A stretch of 44,418 nucleotides of DNA from Caryophanales bacterium UBA2289 (GCA_002345505.1 DDWJ01000022.1:1-44418); one strand, 5' to 3'; positions 1 to 8,182 are shown, numbered from the stretch's first letter. Program-made: numbers and translations. Notes: generated by a model not told the origin, from the sequence alone.

Positions 1-13
1 AACAAGGAACTAA

Positions 14-164
14 GTTCAAGAGCGATAGGGTGAATTAATTCAACTTCCATTTCAATGTTATCTCCAGGCATAACCATTTCAACACCCTTAGGTAATTGAA
101 ATGGTTATGCCTGGAGATAACATTGAAATGGAAGTTGAACTAATTCACCCTATCGCGTTAGAAC
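14..164. repeat. Imperfect inverted duplication of the tuf 3' end
   Basis: Bases 14-82 are the reverse complement of 96-164 with 4 mismatches in 69 positions, separated by a 13-nt loop (83-95). Bases 1-17 also repeat 162-178 exactly in direct orientation. Read on the minus strand, the left arm encodes EF-Tu residues (LPKGVEMVMPGDN...), and all four mismatches are synonymous (Leu TTA/CTA, Ala GCT/GCG, Leu CTT/TTA). The arm therefore derives from a second tuf allele or copy rather than from random error. Because it lies at the window edge, an assembly chimera is the likeliest explanation. Confidence 0.85.
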
Positions 165-238
165 AAGGAACTAAGTTCTCAATCCGTGAAGGTGGACATA
201 CAGTAGGCGCTGGATCAGTAGTTACTATTTTAGAATAG
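95..238 (+). CDS. tuf: Elongation factor Tu, 3' fragment
   Basis: This is the C-terminal ~47 codons of EF-Tu, the GTPase that delivers aminoacyl-tRNA to the ribosome. The frame reads EMVMPGDNIEMEVELIHP, then IALEQGTKFSIREGG, and ends TVGAGSVVTILE with a TAG stop at 236-238, which is the conserved domain-3 end of EF-Tu. Upstream the frame runs into a stop at 89-91, because the sequence switches to an inverted copy of the same gene. The rest of the gene is missing. A terminator follows 22 bases after the stop. The identity is certain; the truncation is most likely a contig-end effect. Confidence 0.93.
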   Translation: MEMVMPGDNIEMEVELIHPIALEQGTKFSIREGGHTVGAGSVVTILE

Positions 239-260
239 TATTTTACTAAACAATCAATTT

Positions 261-287
261 AAAGCATCCCTTTGGATGCTTTTTTTG
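261..287 (+). terminator. Intrinsic terminator of tuf
   Basis: A 9-bp stem (261-269 with 274-282, containing GCATCC/GGATGC), a 4-nt loop and a run of T ending near 287 lie 22 bases after the tuf stop codon. Confidence 0.88.
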
Positions 288-347
288 TTTTGAAAACAGA
301 TAATTGCTAAGAGAAAGCGTTATCATGAAAATAATTTTATTTTCTTA

Positions 348-376
348 TTGTCATTAATAAGCATATTTGTTATCAT
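348..376 (+). promoter_or_regulatory. Promoter upstream of the permease leader
   Basis: TTGTCA (348-353), a 17-nt spacer and TATCAT (371-376) form a good sigma-A-type promoter. It would start a ~230-nt untranslated leader before the permease at 617. The 378-base gap between tuf and the permease holds this promoter, a structured leader and a terminator-like hairpin, with no credible ORF. Confidence 0.55.
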
Positions 377-431
377 ACTTGCAAAATAAATTTTTATAGA
401 GGTTAAATAATGTTTTTACAATTTAGTGGAT

Positions 432-525
432 CATATCATCATATGTGGAAAAATCGAGGTTTGGATATTAGTTATTAAATGACTAATGGACAAGCTTGTT
501 TATTCATATATGCTTGTCTATATCC
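432..525 (+). ncRNA. Putative cis-regulatory three-way-junction leader RNA
   Basis: In the permease leader, GGATAT (463-468) pairs with ATATCC (520-525) and closes a compact junction of two hairpins. The first is a 9-bp stem at 467-475/479-487 with a 3-nt loop. The second is GACAAGC/GCTTGTC at 489-495/512-518 with a 16-nt loop. A small hairpin, CATAT/ATATG (432-436/441-445), precedes it, and its 3' arm could also pair with CATAT (505-509) in the large loop. A terminator hairpin follows at 551. The arrangement resembles a riboswitch or attenuator. I compared it mentally with purine, TPP, lysine, glycine, THF, preQ1, guanidine and T-box motifs and recognise none. Confidence 0.45.
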
Positions 526-550
526 GCTAAAAATATTACATTTTTAAATT

Positions 551-582
551 AAGCGCTGTAGATTAAGCTACAGCGTTTTTTA
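551..582 (+). terminator. Terminator/attenuator hairpin before the permease
   Basis: CGCTGTAG (554-561) and CTACAGCG (568-575), extended by weaker A-T/G-T pairs, form a stem with a 6-nt loop followed by TTTTTT. It sits between the promoter at 348-376 and the permease start at 617 with no gene in between. It can only attenuate the leader transcript, which supports regulated expression of the permease. Confidence 0.75.
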
Positions 583-616
583 TTTCTATAAAAATAATTT
601 AAAGGAGAGAAAGAAA

Positions 617-1987
617 ATGAAATTACCTTCAAAAAAGTTTGGAGTATTCACTGCAATGGCTATGGTGGTAGGAATTGTTATTGGTAGTGGAGTGTTTAAG
701 AGTGCAGGGGATGTATTGTTTAAAGCTGGGGGCAGTATGACAACAGCAATCTTAGCTTGGATTATCGGAGGAGCAATTATAATATTCTCAAGCTTAGCTT
801 TCGGTATTGTAGCTTTGAAACAAGCAAATAAATCAGGAATAATCGATTTTGTCGAAGGTGTTGTTGGCGATAAGGTAGCTTATTTAGTTGCTTGGTTTAT
901 TAATTTTGTTTATTTTCCGATTCTTGTTGGAGTATTAGCTTGGCTTGCTGGTAGTATTACTAATAGTCTAGTTGGGCTAGAACAAAATTTAACTTGGGTT
1001 TTTGCAGGAGTATATTTTGTCGGTTCATATGTTCTAAATATATTAGCACCGGTACTAGCTGGAAGATGGCAAGTTAGTGCAACTAGCATTAAATTGGTTC
1101 CACTGATTTTAATAGCTATCGTAGGATTAGTAGTAGGTCTGATTAACGGTACGACAGTTGAGTCTTTCAGGATTCCAGCAACGGTTATAAGTTCAAGCGG
1201 AACGGGTTTAGCTGCAGCTGTAGCCGTGACTGTTTTTGCTTATGATGGATGGATTACAGCTCTAGCGATAACTCAAGAGTTAAAAGATCCTAAAAGAAAT
1301 CTATCAAGAGCTTTAATTGGTGGATCCTTAGTTATCGTTTTATGTTATGTACTATTCTTCATTGGTTTATCAGGCGTTATTACAAATGATGAAGCAATCA
1401 GTCTTGCAGGATCTTTGGATACATCGATTTTAGCAGCTAGCAGATTGTTTGGAAACTTCTTTGGGTCAATAGTTTCGATTCTAATTCTAATATCTGTATT
1501 AGGCACTTTAAATGGATTAACACTAGGTTCTGTTAGAGGGATGTATCAAATTAGTATTAAAGGTGTGGGACCATTCCCTGAACTATTCACTAACTTAGGA
1601 AAAAAAGACCAACCTTATGCTTCTGGATTGATTAGTTTTGCATTTGCTTTTTTGTGGGGAATAATTTGGTATGGAAATTTCCAAGGTTACTGGGGAGGCT
1701 TCATGGACACTTCAGTGTTAACAATTGTTTTCCTCTATGCATCATTTATTTTGGTTTATTATAATATCATCAAAAACTTCACGGAGTTAGGAGTATTCAA
1801 AAGATATATTGTACCTATTTTAGCTACTATTGGTGCGCTTTATCTAATCTACGGCGCTTTTGTTTCTGATCCGATGATGTTTGTATATTTCACTTTGATT
1901 GTTTTGGTAATATTATTTGTTGGAGCCTTAACATTTAATTCTAGTAAATTGGTTGTCAAGGAACAAGTAGAGAGTTTGATTGAATAA
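617..1987 (+). CDS. APC-superfamily amino-acid permease
   Basis: A 456-residue integral membrane protein with about 12 hydrophobic segments. The N-terminal region around residues 17-28, GIVIGSGVFKS, is the conserved TM1 substrate-binding stretch (GxGIF-type) of the APC amino-acid/polyamine/organocation superfamily, and AYDGWITA near residues 209-216 matches the conserved TM6 region. It most likely imports or exchanges an amino acid across the cytoplasmic membrane; the substrate cannot be read from sequence. It has a strong AAAGGAGAG ribosome binding site. It is monocistronic, with its own structured leader and a terminator at 1993. The leader suggests control by premature termination, possibly by the transported compound (inference). 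Confidence 0.85.
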   Translation: MKLPSKKFGVFTAMAMVVGIVIGSGVFKSAGDVLFKAGGSMTTAILAWIIGGAIIIFSSLAFGIVALKQANKSGIIDFVEGVVGDKVAYLVAWFINFVYFPILVGVLAWLAGSITNSLVGLEQNLTWVFAGVYFVGSYVLNILAPVLAGRWQVSATSIKLVPLILIAIVGLVVGLINGTTVESFRIPATVISSSGTGLAAAVAVTVFAYDGWITALAITQELKDPKRNLSRALIGGSLVIVLCYVLFFIGLSGVITNDEAISLAGSLDTSILAASRLFGNFFGSIVSILILISVLGTLNGLTLGSVRGMYQISIKGVGPFPELFTNLGKKDQPYASGLISFAFAFLWGIIWYGNFQGYWGGFMDTSVLTIVFLYASFILVYYNIIKNFTELGVFKRYIVPILATIGALYLIYGAFVSDPMMFVYFTLIVLVILFVGALTFNSSKLVVKEQVESLIE

Positions 1988-1992
1988 CTTCT

Positions 1993-2033
1993 AAATAGCC
2001 TCTTAAGAGATTTTCTTAAAGGCTATTTTTTAT
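1993..2033 (+). terminator. Intrinsic terminator of the permease gene
   Basis: AAATAGCC (1993-2000) pairs with GGCTATTT (2021-2028), with an inner TTAAG/CTTAA stem, followed by a T-run. It lies 5 bases after the permease stop. Confidence 0.85.
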
Positions 2034-2097
2034 TCGAAAATCATTCTAGATTACCATATGATAAACTGATTGTTTATGCTTTTTATCAGTAGATATC

Positions 2098-2108
2098 TAT
2101 GATATAAT
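2098..2108 (+). promoter_or_regulatory. Extended -10 promoter of tkt
   Basis: TATGATATAAT (2098-2108) contains TATAAT with the TGN extension. No good -35 is seen; position 2080-2085 is TTTTTA. The same 11-mer occurs at the rpsF, gdpP and ftsY promoters. Confidence 0.7.
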
Positions 2109-2147
2109 ATTGATGTTAATAAAAATTATTATAGAATAGGTGAGAAT

Positions 2148-4094
2148 ATGGAAAAATCGATAAATGCTTTAAGATTCTTAGGTTTAGATATGATAAACAA
2201 GGCTAATTCAGGTCATCCTGGGATAGTATTGGGAGCTGCAGGAACAGTTTATGAGTTATTCACAAAACATTTGAATGCAAATCCAACGAAGCCTAATTGG
2301 TTTAATCGTGATCGATTCTTTTTAGCCGCAGGTCATGGAAGCGCGCTTTTATACGCAACATTACATTTGTGCGGTTATAATTTAAGCATTGAGGAATTAA
2401 AGGATTTCCGACAACTCGGAAGTATTACACCAGGACATCCAGAATTTGGTCATACTCCAGGAGTTGATTCAACCACAGGACCTTTAGGACAAGGTATTGC
2501 CATGAGTGTAGGTAACGCTCTTGCAGAAAGTTATTTGAGCGCAAGTTTCAATAAAGAAGATATAACGGTAATTGATCATTATACATATGCTTTATGTGGT
2601 GATGGAGATTTACAAGAAGGCGTAGCTATGGAAGCGATGGCGTTAGCCGGAAGACTTAAATTAAGCAAGTTGATTCTGTTGTTTGACTCTAATGATATCC
2701 AACTTGATGGACCCACACATTTAGCTACAAATGAAGATATAAAAGCTAAAGTTGAATCAATGAATTGGGATTATCAGATAGTAAATGAGCCTAATGATTT
2801 AACGGATTTATCAAAAGCGATTGAACAAGCTAAAAAAAGCGATAAGCCTTCGTTTATAGAAGTAAAAAGTATAATCGGATTCGGCTCAAAAAATGCTGGA
2901 ACTTCAAAAACACATGGTTCACCTATTGGGACAGAAGAAACAGCTAACATGAGAAAATCATTAGGTTATGACTATAAAGAATTTGTTGTTCCGGAAGAAG
3001 TTTACGAAGATTTTAAAAGTTCATTTAAAGCTAGAGGTGAAAAACTTAATAAAATTTGGGAAGAAAATCTTGTAAAGTATCAAGAAAAGTATCCAAATGA
3101 GTTTCTAGAACTATCTTTAATTATGAGTAATGACATTAATATAGATTTCGATAAACTTATACCACAAGAAAATAGTGTTAATGAAGCCACTAGAGTCACT
3201 ATCGGCAAATTAATTAACACATTATCTCCACACTCAAAAGCTTTAATTGGCGGTAGTGCAGACTTAACATCTTCTACAAAGGTTAAAGGGGTCAATGGTG
3301 ATTTCGATTTTGATAATCGCACCGGAAGAAACATCAATTTTGGTGTTAGAGAACACGCTATGGCGGGCATTATCAATGGTATGGTTCTTCATAACTTAAA
3401 AGCTTTTAGTGGTGGATTTTTTATCTTTTCAGATTACATGAAACCAGCAATAAGAATTGCGGCATTAATGGATATACCAGCGACATATATTTTCACCCAT
3501 GATTCTGTGGCGGTTGGCGAAGATGGTCCAACTCATGAACCAATAGAACAGCTTACTATGTTTAGAGCGATGCCAAACATCAATGTTTTTAGACCAGGAA
3601 ACGCAAATGAGGTAAGACATGCGTTTAGGTATGCTCTAGAAGCTAAAAAAACACCAAATATAATAGCTTTAACAAGGCAAAATATTAAAGTTGATTACAC
3701 TGTTAACTATGACACATTCAAAAAAGGTGCTTATACTGTTTATGGTGGTAAAGATTTCGAAGCTATTTTATTAGCTACTGGTTCTGAAGTAGAATTAGCA
3801 GTAGAGACAGCGGAATTATTAAAGCAAGAAAACAATATAAACGTTAGAGTTGTTTCTATGCCTTCAAGAGAATTGTTTGTTAAGCAATCAAGAGATTATC
3901 GAACAGAAGTCTTGCCGGAAGATAAGCTTATAATAGCTATAGAAATGGGTTCAACTTTAGGTTGGTATGAGTTTGCGGATATCGTTTATGGAATTGATGA
4001 GTTTGGTAGAAGCGGCAAAGGTGAAGAAGTACAAGAGTATTTCGGATTTACAAAAGAAAAATTAGCTAAATTTTATTTAGACAATTTAAATTAA
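2148..4094 (+). CDS. tkt: Transketolase
   Basis: A 648-residue, full-length, thiamine-diphosphate-dependent transketolase of the non-oxidative pentose phosphate pathway. It moves two-carbon ketol units between sugar phosphates in the cytosol. Visible signatures are GHPG near the N-terminus, TGPLGQGIAMSVGNA, the ThDP/Mg2+ motif GDGDLQEG followed by the DSND segment, and in the pyrimidine-binding domain the stretch THDSVAVGEDGPTHEPIEQL. The neighbours tatD, ychF and pncC follow closely (14-base gap to tatD), so tkt leads a short operon. RpiB, another pentose-phosphate enzyme, is encoded at 27223. Confidence 0.96.
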   Translation: MEKSINALRFLGLDMINKANSGHPGIVLGAAGTVYELFTKHLNANPTKPNWFNRDRFFLAAGHGSALLYATLHLCGYNLSIEELKDFRQLGSITPGHPEFGHTPGVDSTTGPLGQGIAMSVGNALAESYLSASFNKEDITVIDHYTYALCGDGDLQEGVAMEAMALAGRLKLSKLILLFDSNDIQLDGPTHLATNEDIKAKVESMNWDYQIVNEPNDLTDLSKAIEQAKKSDKPSFIEVKSIIGFGSKNAGTSKTHGSPIGTEETANMRKSLGYDYKEFVVPEEVYEDFKSSFKARGEKLNKIWEENLVKYQEKYPNEFLELSLIMSNDINIDFDKLIPQENSVNEATRVTIGKLINTLSPHSKALIGGSADLTSSTKVKGVNGDFDFDNRTGRNINFGVREHAMAGIINGMVLHNLKAFSGGFFIFSDYMKPAIRIAALMDIPATYIFTHDSVAVGEDGPTHEPIEQLTMFRAMPNINVFRPGNANEVRHAFRYALEAKKTPNIIALTRQNIKVDYTVNYDTFKKGAYTVYGGKDFEAILLATGSEVELAVETAELLKQENNINVRVVSMPSRELFVKQSRDYRTEVLPEDKLIIAIEMGSTLGWYEFADIVYGIDEFGRSGKGEEVQEYFGFTKEKLAKFYLDNLN

Positions 4095-4108
4095 ATCGAG
4101 GTAATTTT

Positions 4109-4903
4109 ATGATTATAGATTCTCATGTTCACTTAAATGACACTGAGCTTTTTCCACGTGTTGAAGAGATAATCGAAAACGCAAAAAAAGAAGGTGTTAA
4201 AGCCTTCATATGTGTAGGATATGACAAAGAATCTTCTGAACTTGCATTAGACATTGCGTCAATGTATGAAGAAGTTTTTGCGGTTATCGGCATTCATCCA
4301 AGCGAAGCAAAACATTATAAAGAAAGTGATTTAGAATGGCTTGAAGCTAACTTAAATCATCCAAAAGTTAAAGCGATTGGCGAGATGGGTCTTGATTATT
4401 ATTGGGACCGTTCTTTTGAAGACAAACAAAAAGATCTTTTTATCAAGCAAATTAAACTAGCTAATAAATATAAATTACCGATAGTTGTTCATATGCGGGA
4501 TGCTATAAATGATACATATGAAATCATCAAAGAAAACAAAGATAAAGAATTATCTGGAGTTATGCATTGTTACTCAGGATCATTTGAATATGTAAAAAAA
4601 TTTACCGATTTAAACCTCTATATTTCTTTAGCCGGACCAGTAACATTCAAGAATGCAAAAGTACCTAAGGAGATAGCTGAGAAAATTGATTTGGACTATC
4701 TTTTAGTTGAAACAGACTCACCTTATTTAGCCCCAGCACCTAATAGAGGCAAAACGAATGAGTCGAAGAATTTGAAGTATATTGTTAAAGAAATAGCCAC
4801 AATTAGGAATATTTCTTATCAAGAGGTTGAACAGAGAACCTACAAAAACACAGTTAAACTATTTAACTTGTCAAAAGAATTGAAGGAGAATTTATGGGAT
4901 TAA
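4109..4903 (+). CDS. tatD: TatD-family metal-dependent hydrolase (DNase)
   Basis: 264 residues, the usual length for TatD/YcfH enzymes. It has the amidohydrolase-like metal ligands in order: DSHVHLN at the N-terminus, GEMGLDYYWD, VVHMRDA, MHCYSGS and ETDSPYLAP. Family members are Mg2+-dependent 3'-5' exodeoxyribonucleases implicated in DNA repair or turnover; the exact substrate here is not established. It follows tkt by 14 bases, and its last ten bases overlap the start of ychF, indicating translational coupling. Confidence 0.9.
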   Translation: MIIDSHVHLNDTELFPRVEEIIENAKKEGVKAFICVGYDKESSELALDIASMYEEVFAVIGIHPSEAKHYKESDLEWLEANLNHPKVKAIGEMGLDYYWDRSFEDKQKDLFIKQIKLANKYKLPIVVHMRDAINDTYEIIKENKDKELSGVMHCYSGSFEYVKKFTDLNLYISLAGPVTFKNAKVPKEIAEKIDLDYLLVETDSPYLAPAPNRGKTNESKNLKYIVKEIATIRNISYQEVEQRTYKNTVKLFNLSKELKENLWD

Positions 4904-5997
4904 CAGCAGGGATTGTCGGCTTACCAAACGTTGGTAAATCGACCCTTTTTAATGCAATAACTAAAGCAAAAGTCTTAGCCGCAAATTACCCTTTTGCGAC
5001 TATCGAGCCAAACATTGGAGTCGTAGAAGTGCCGGATGAAAGGGTTGACAAGTTGACAAAACTGTATAATCCAAAAAAAACCATTTACACAACTTTTGAA
5101 TTTAGAGACATCGCCGGTTTAGTTAAAGGCGCATCTAAAGGCGAGGGACTCGGTAATCAATTTTTATCGCATATTAGAACCACTGATGCTATTGTTCAAG
5201 TAATCAGATGTTTTGATGATGATAATGTTGTACATGTTGATGGCAGTGTGGATCCATTAAGAGATATCGAAACAATTATGATTGAATTGATATTTGCAGA
5301 TATGGAAGTTATCGAAAAACGAATGCCAAAAATTAGAAAAAGAGCGGAATTGAAACTAGACAATGAAGCTGTAGAAGAATATATTTTATTGGAAAAAATT
5401 CTTGAGGGATTAAAAAACGAAATACCAATTAGAGCTCAAGATTTAAGCGATGATGAAATGAAATTAATCAAAAACTTCTCTTTTTTAACAGCTAAACCAA
5501 TTCTTTATGTATGCAATATTTCTGAAAGTGAAATTAATGATTATTCAAACAATATCTATGTTAAACAAGTACAAGAAGTTTCCAAAAAAGATCAAGCCAA
5601 TGTTGTCGTAATTAGTGCTAAAATAGAGCAAGAACTTCAAGAATTAGATCCAGAAGAAAAGGGCTTTTTTATGGAAGAACTTGGAATAAAAAGATCAGGT
5701 CTAGATGAATTAATTAGCGTTAGTTATGAAGTGTTGGGACTAAAAACATTCTTTACGGCAGGAGAAAAAGAAGTTCGAGCTTGGACTTTTAAAGATGGCA
5801 TGAAAGCGCCTGAGTGTGCAGGAATTATTCATAGTGATTTTGAAAAAGGATTTATTCGCGCTGAAACTATCAGCTATGAAGATTTGATTATAGCTGGTTC
5901 TGAATCTAAAGCCAAAGAAATGGGTAAGTTTAGACTTGAGGGCAAAGAATATCGAGCTAAAGACGGAGACGTATTTCATTTTAGATTCAATATCTAA
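4894..5997 (+). CDS. ychF: Redox-regulated, ribosome-associated ATPase YchF/OLA1
   Basis: 367 residues, typical for YchF. The P-loop GLPNVGKSTLFNAITK is near the N-terminus, G3 is DIAGLVKGASKGEGLGN, and the usual NKxD is replaced by CNISE, the NxxE form that gives this Obg-like subfamily ATP preference. A C-terminal TGS domain ends in AKDGDVFHFRFNI. The family binds ribosomes and affects translation and stress responses. The start overlaps tatD by 10 bases, behind a GAAGGAGAA ribosome binding site inside tatD. pncC follows after 15 bases. Confidence 0.95.
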   Translation: MGLTAGIVGLPNVGKSTLFNAITKAKVLAANYPFATIEPNIGVVEVPDERVDKLTKLYNPKKTIYTTFEFRDIAGLVKGASKGEGLGNQFLSHIRTTDAIVQVIRCFDDDNVVHVDGSVDPLRDIETIMIELIFADMEVIEKRMPKIRKRAELKLDNEAVEEYILLEKILEGLKNEIPIRAQDLSDDEMKLIKNFSFLTAKPILYVCNISESEINDYSNNIYVKQVQEVSKKDQANVVVISAKIEQELQELDPEEKGFFMEELGIKRSGLDELISVSYEVLGLKTFFTAGEKEVRAWTFKDGMKAPECAGIIHSDFEKGFIRAETISYEDLIIAGSESKAKEMGKFRLEGKEYRAKDGDVFHFRFNI

Positions 5998-6012
5998 TTA
6001 GAGGTAATGATT

Positions 6013-6510
6013 ATGAAAGAAAATCTTAGAAATGATATCAGTTTATTGGCTCAACAAATTATTGAGCTATCAGTACTAAAATCAAAGAAGATAAGTTTCG
6101 CTGAATCGATGACAGGCGGACTTTTAGCTAGTTCCTTAACAAACGAATCTAATGCATCTAAGATTTTTGAAAAAAGTTATATAGTATATTCTGATGAAGC
6201 TAAAATCGAAACATTAAATGTGGAGAAAAAAACGATAAAGGATTATTCGGTTTATTCGTTTGAGACAATCGAAGAAATGCTTGACGGTCTAAAAGAAAAA
6301 ACTAAATCTGATATCTTAGTGGCTGTTTCTGGCATAGCTGGACCTAATGTGGAAAAAGATAGAAAAGTTGGGGAAGTATATATTGGGATAATGATTGGTG
6401 AAAAAATTGAATTGTTCTTAAAATACTTTGAAGGCGATCGAGAAACAGTTCGTTTAGAAACAGTTAAATTCTGTTTTGATTACATCACAAAATATTTAAA
6501 AAATATTTAA
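6013..6510 (+). CDS. pncC: CinA C-terminal-domain amidase (PncC-like)
   Basis: About 165 residues corresponding only to the C-terminal half of CinA. Motifs are FAESMTGGLLASSL and VSGIAGPN, followed by KVGEVYIGI, as in nicotinamide-mononucleotide deamidases that recycle pyridine nucleotides. The N-terminal MoCF-like domain of full-length CinA is absent, and stand-alone forms like this are common. I chose the ATG at 6013 over 6007 because GAGGT (6001-6005) is 7 bases from 6013 but only 1 from 6007. It is the last gene of the tkt-tatD-ychF-pncC run. Competence functions should not be inferred from the name. Confidence 0.85.
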   Translation: MKENLRNDISLLAQQIIELSVLKSKKISFAESMTGGLLASSLTNESNASKIFEKSYIVYSDEAKIETLNVEKKTIKDYSVYSFETIEEMLDGLKEKTKSDILVAVSGIAGPNVEKDRKVGEVYIGIMIGEKIELFLKYFEGDRETVRLETVKFCFDYITKYLKNI

Positions 6511-6537
6511 TGACTGATTTAATTATCATTATTAATA

Positions 6538-6546
6538 TGTTACAAT
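6538..6546 (+). promoter_or_regulatory. Extended -10 promoter of the DUF1295 gene
   Basis: TGTTACAAT (6538-6546) is a TGN-extended -10 (TACAAT), 27 bases before the start codon at 6574. The -35 is poor. Confidence 0.45.
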
Positions 6547-6573
6547 TTTAATACTGAAAATTGGAGGATAGTT

Positions 6574-7452
6574 ATGGAGTTGACATCTTTGACGAAGAAA
6601 CAGACATTATGGGTTTTTCTAGTCACTTATTTATTGGCGATATTCATCGGAGCTTTAACGCTTTTATATGGCATCAATAATGAATATGATATCGTTTTAA
6701 CAACGCTTGCTTCAACTGTATTTATGACAGTAGTTATATTCTTTTTTAGTAACATTACCAAAAATGCTTCGCTTTACGATCCTTATTGGAGTGTTATTCC
6801 AATTGTAATTGTTATTGAATGGATTTTGATTTACAAGAATTTAAGTATCAATGTTATCTTATTGTTAATTGCAGTTTTAGTGTGGGGAATTCGGTTGACT
6901 CTAAACTGGTGGAAAAACTGGAGTGATTTTAAACACCAAGATTGGCGCTATACGCATTTAAGAAATCAAGCTCCAAAACTTTATTTTGTGACAAATTTTT
7001 TTGGGATACATATGATTCCAACTTTGGTAGTTTACATTCAACTAATTAATGCTCATGATGTAATGCAATATCAAAGTATCAATGCAATATTTATCATCGG
7101 GTTTATTTTGTCTTTGTCAGCAGCTGCAATTCAGTTTATAGCCGATAAACAAATGTATGATTTCCGCATGAACAATAAAACAAAAAGTAGCTGTATTGAT
7201 GAAGGACTTTGGAAGTATTCAAGACATCCTAATTATCTAGGTGAATTGACATTTTGGATCGGTATATATTTAATGTATTTCTCCTTTGTTAGAGTTATCA
7301 ACAAAAATATCGCATATCCAATATTAATGATTCTTCTATTTATGTTTATATCAATTCCAATGATGGAGAAGAAATTACAAAACCGACCAGGTTATCAAGA
7401 ATACAAAGAAAAAGTATCAATGTTAATCCCTTTTAGAAAGAAAACACAGTAA
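6574..7452 (+). CDS. DUF1295 / steroid 5-alpha-reductase-like membrane protein
   Basis: 292 residues with about seven hydrophobic segments. The C-terminal half has the family signature DEGLWKYSRHPNYLGELTFW preceded by DKQMYDFR, and the N-terminal part has the DPYWS motif; together these define the DUF1295 branch of the 5-alpha-reductase/isoprenylcysteine-methyltransferase-like fold. Members are predicted lipid- or isoprenoid-modifying enzymes, but the reaction here is unknown. It has an ATTGGAGGA ribosome binding site and an apparent promoter of its own. It is separate from the tkt group upstream and from the lipoprotein downstream, which has an independent promoter. Confidence 0.85.
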   Translation: MELTSLTKKQTLWVFLVTYLLAIFIGALTLLYGINNEYDIVLTTLASTVFMTVVIFFFSNITKNASLYDPYWSVIPIVIVIEWILIYKNLSINVILLLIAVLVWGIRLTLNWWKNWSDFKHQDWRYTHLRNQAPKLYFVTNFFGIHMIPTLVVYIQLINAHDVMQYQSINAIFIIGFILSLSAAAIQFIADKQMYDFRMNNKTKSSCIDEGLWKYSRHPNYLGELTFWIGIYLMYFSFVRVINKNIAYPILMILLFMFISIPMMEKKLQNRPGYQEYKEKVSMLIPFRKKTQ

Positions 7453-7471
7453 GTAACGAAAAGAATTTTTA

Positions 7472-7500
7472 TTGACTTATCTCCTTGATTAAGATATAAT
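7472..7500 (+). promoter_or_regulatory. Near-consensus promoter of the lipoprotein gene
   Basis: TTGACT (7472-7477), a 17-nt spacer and TATAAT (7495-7500). It is one of the two or three strongest promoters in the window by match to consensus. Confidence 0.8.
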
Positions 7501-7551
7501 TTTCAAGAGATAGTTATAATATGAAATATTATATTTTAGGATGGTGCATTT

Positions 7552-8148
7552 ATGAGAACATTTAAGAAATTTTTAGTTTTATTAACATTTGTATTATTAA
7601 TTGGTAGTTTGACTGCTTGTAGTTCTATCAACAAAATTACAAAGAACTTTAAAGAAGCTGGTTACAACTATTATGAATATAACTTTAAAGGGGATTCCCT
7701 TTTATTTAGCGATGTAGATGCGATTGTTGAAGACTTAAACATCACAATTATTGAAACTACAGTTACAACAGAAGAATTCAACGACATTACAACCACATCA
7801 ACTTTAGATGCAGTAACAACAGTTACAATCAATCAAATTGCAAATGTGATTGGATTTTCTGTTTATGCATTCACAGATTCAAGAGATATTGTTGTTGTCG
7901 TAATTGAATTTGAATCAGAAGCAAGAATGAATGAAGTTTTAGACCAAAGCCCAACATTACAAGCCCTTGTTGAAGGATTGGATGAAGCTGATTACATTAA
8001 CGGCAATTGTTTATTGATAGCTGATGCAGAAGTTTACGAAGAAGTAGTAGAAATATTCCAAGGAAGATACATCCCAGAAGAAAATCCAACTACTGAAGAA
8101 CCTACTACAGAAGCTCCAACAACTGTTTTAGAAACAACAACAAACTAG
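7552..8148 (+). CDS. Lipoprotein of unknown function with Thr/Pro/Glu-rich tail
   Basis: 198 residues. A lipoprotein signal peptide is visible: basic MRTFKK, a hydrophobic core and the lipobox SLTAC at about residues 19-23, so it should be diacylglyceryl-anchored on the outer face of the membrane. The body (30-170) is acidic and contains a Thr-rich patch around residues 64-95. The last ~25 residues form a low-complexity (P)TTEE/PTTEAPTT tail. I recognise no domain. It has its own strong promoter and terminator, so it is a well-expressed single-gene unit between metabolic and ribosomal genes. The family is probably lineage-restricted (inference). Confidence 0.8.
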   Translation: MRTFKKFLVLLTFVLLIGSLTACSSINKITKNFKEAGYNYYEYNFKGDSLLFSDVDAIVEDLNITIIETTVTTEEFNDITTTSTLDAVTTVTINQIANVIGFSVYAFTDSRDIVVVVIEFESEARMNEVLDQSPTLQALVEGLDEADYINGNCLLIADAEVYEEVVEIFQGRYIPEENPTTEEPTTEAPTTVLETTTN

Positions 8149-8156
8149 TTAAAAAC

Positions 8157-8180
8157 AAACACCTGAAAAGGTGTTTTTTT
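8157..8180 (+). terminator. Intrinsic terminator of the lipoprotein gene
   Basis: AACACCT/AGGTGTT stem with a 4-nt loop and a run of eight T, 9 bases after the stop codon. Confidence 0.88.
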
Positions 8181-8182
8181 TC

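Noticed and set aside
463..525. T-box or known amino-acid riboswitch before the permease
   Set aside because: No T-box TGGNACCGCG-type sequence or specifier loop, and no lysine or glycine consensus elements, can be seen.
6013..6510. Broken cinA gene
   Set aside because: The frame is complete with its own ribosome binding site and covers the whole amidase domain; stand-alone PncC proteins are common.
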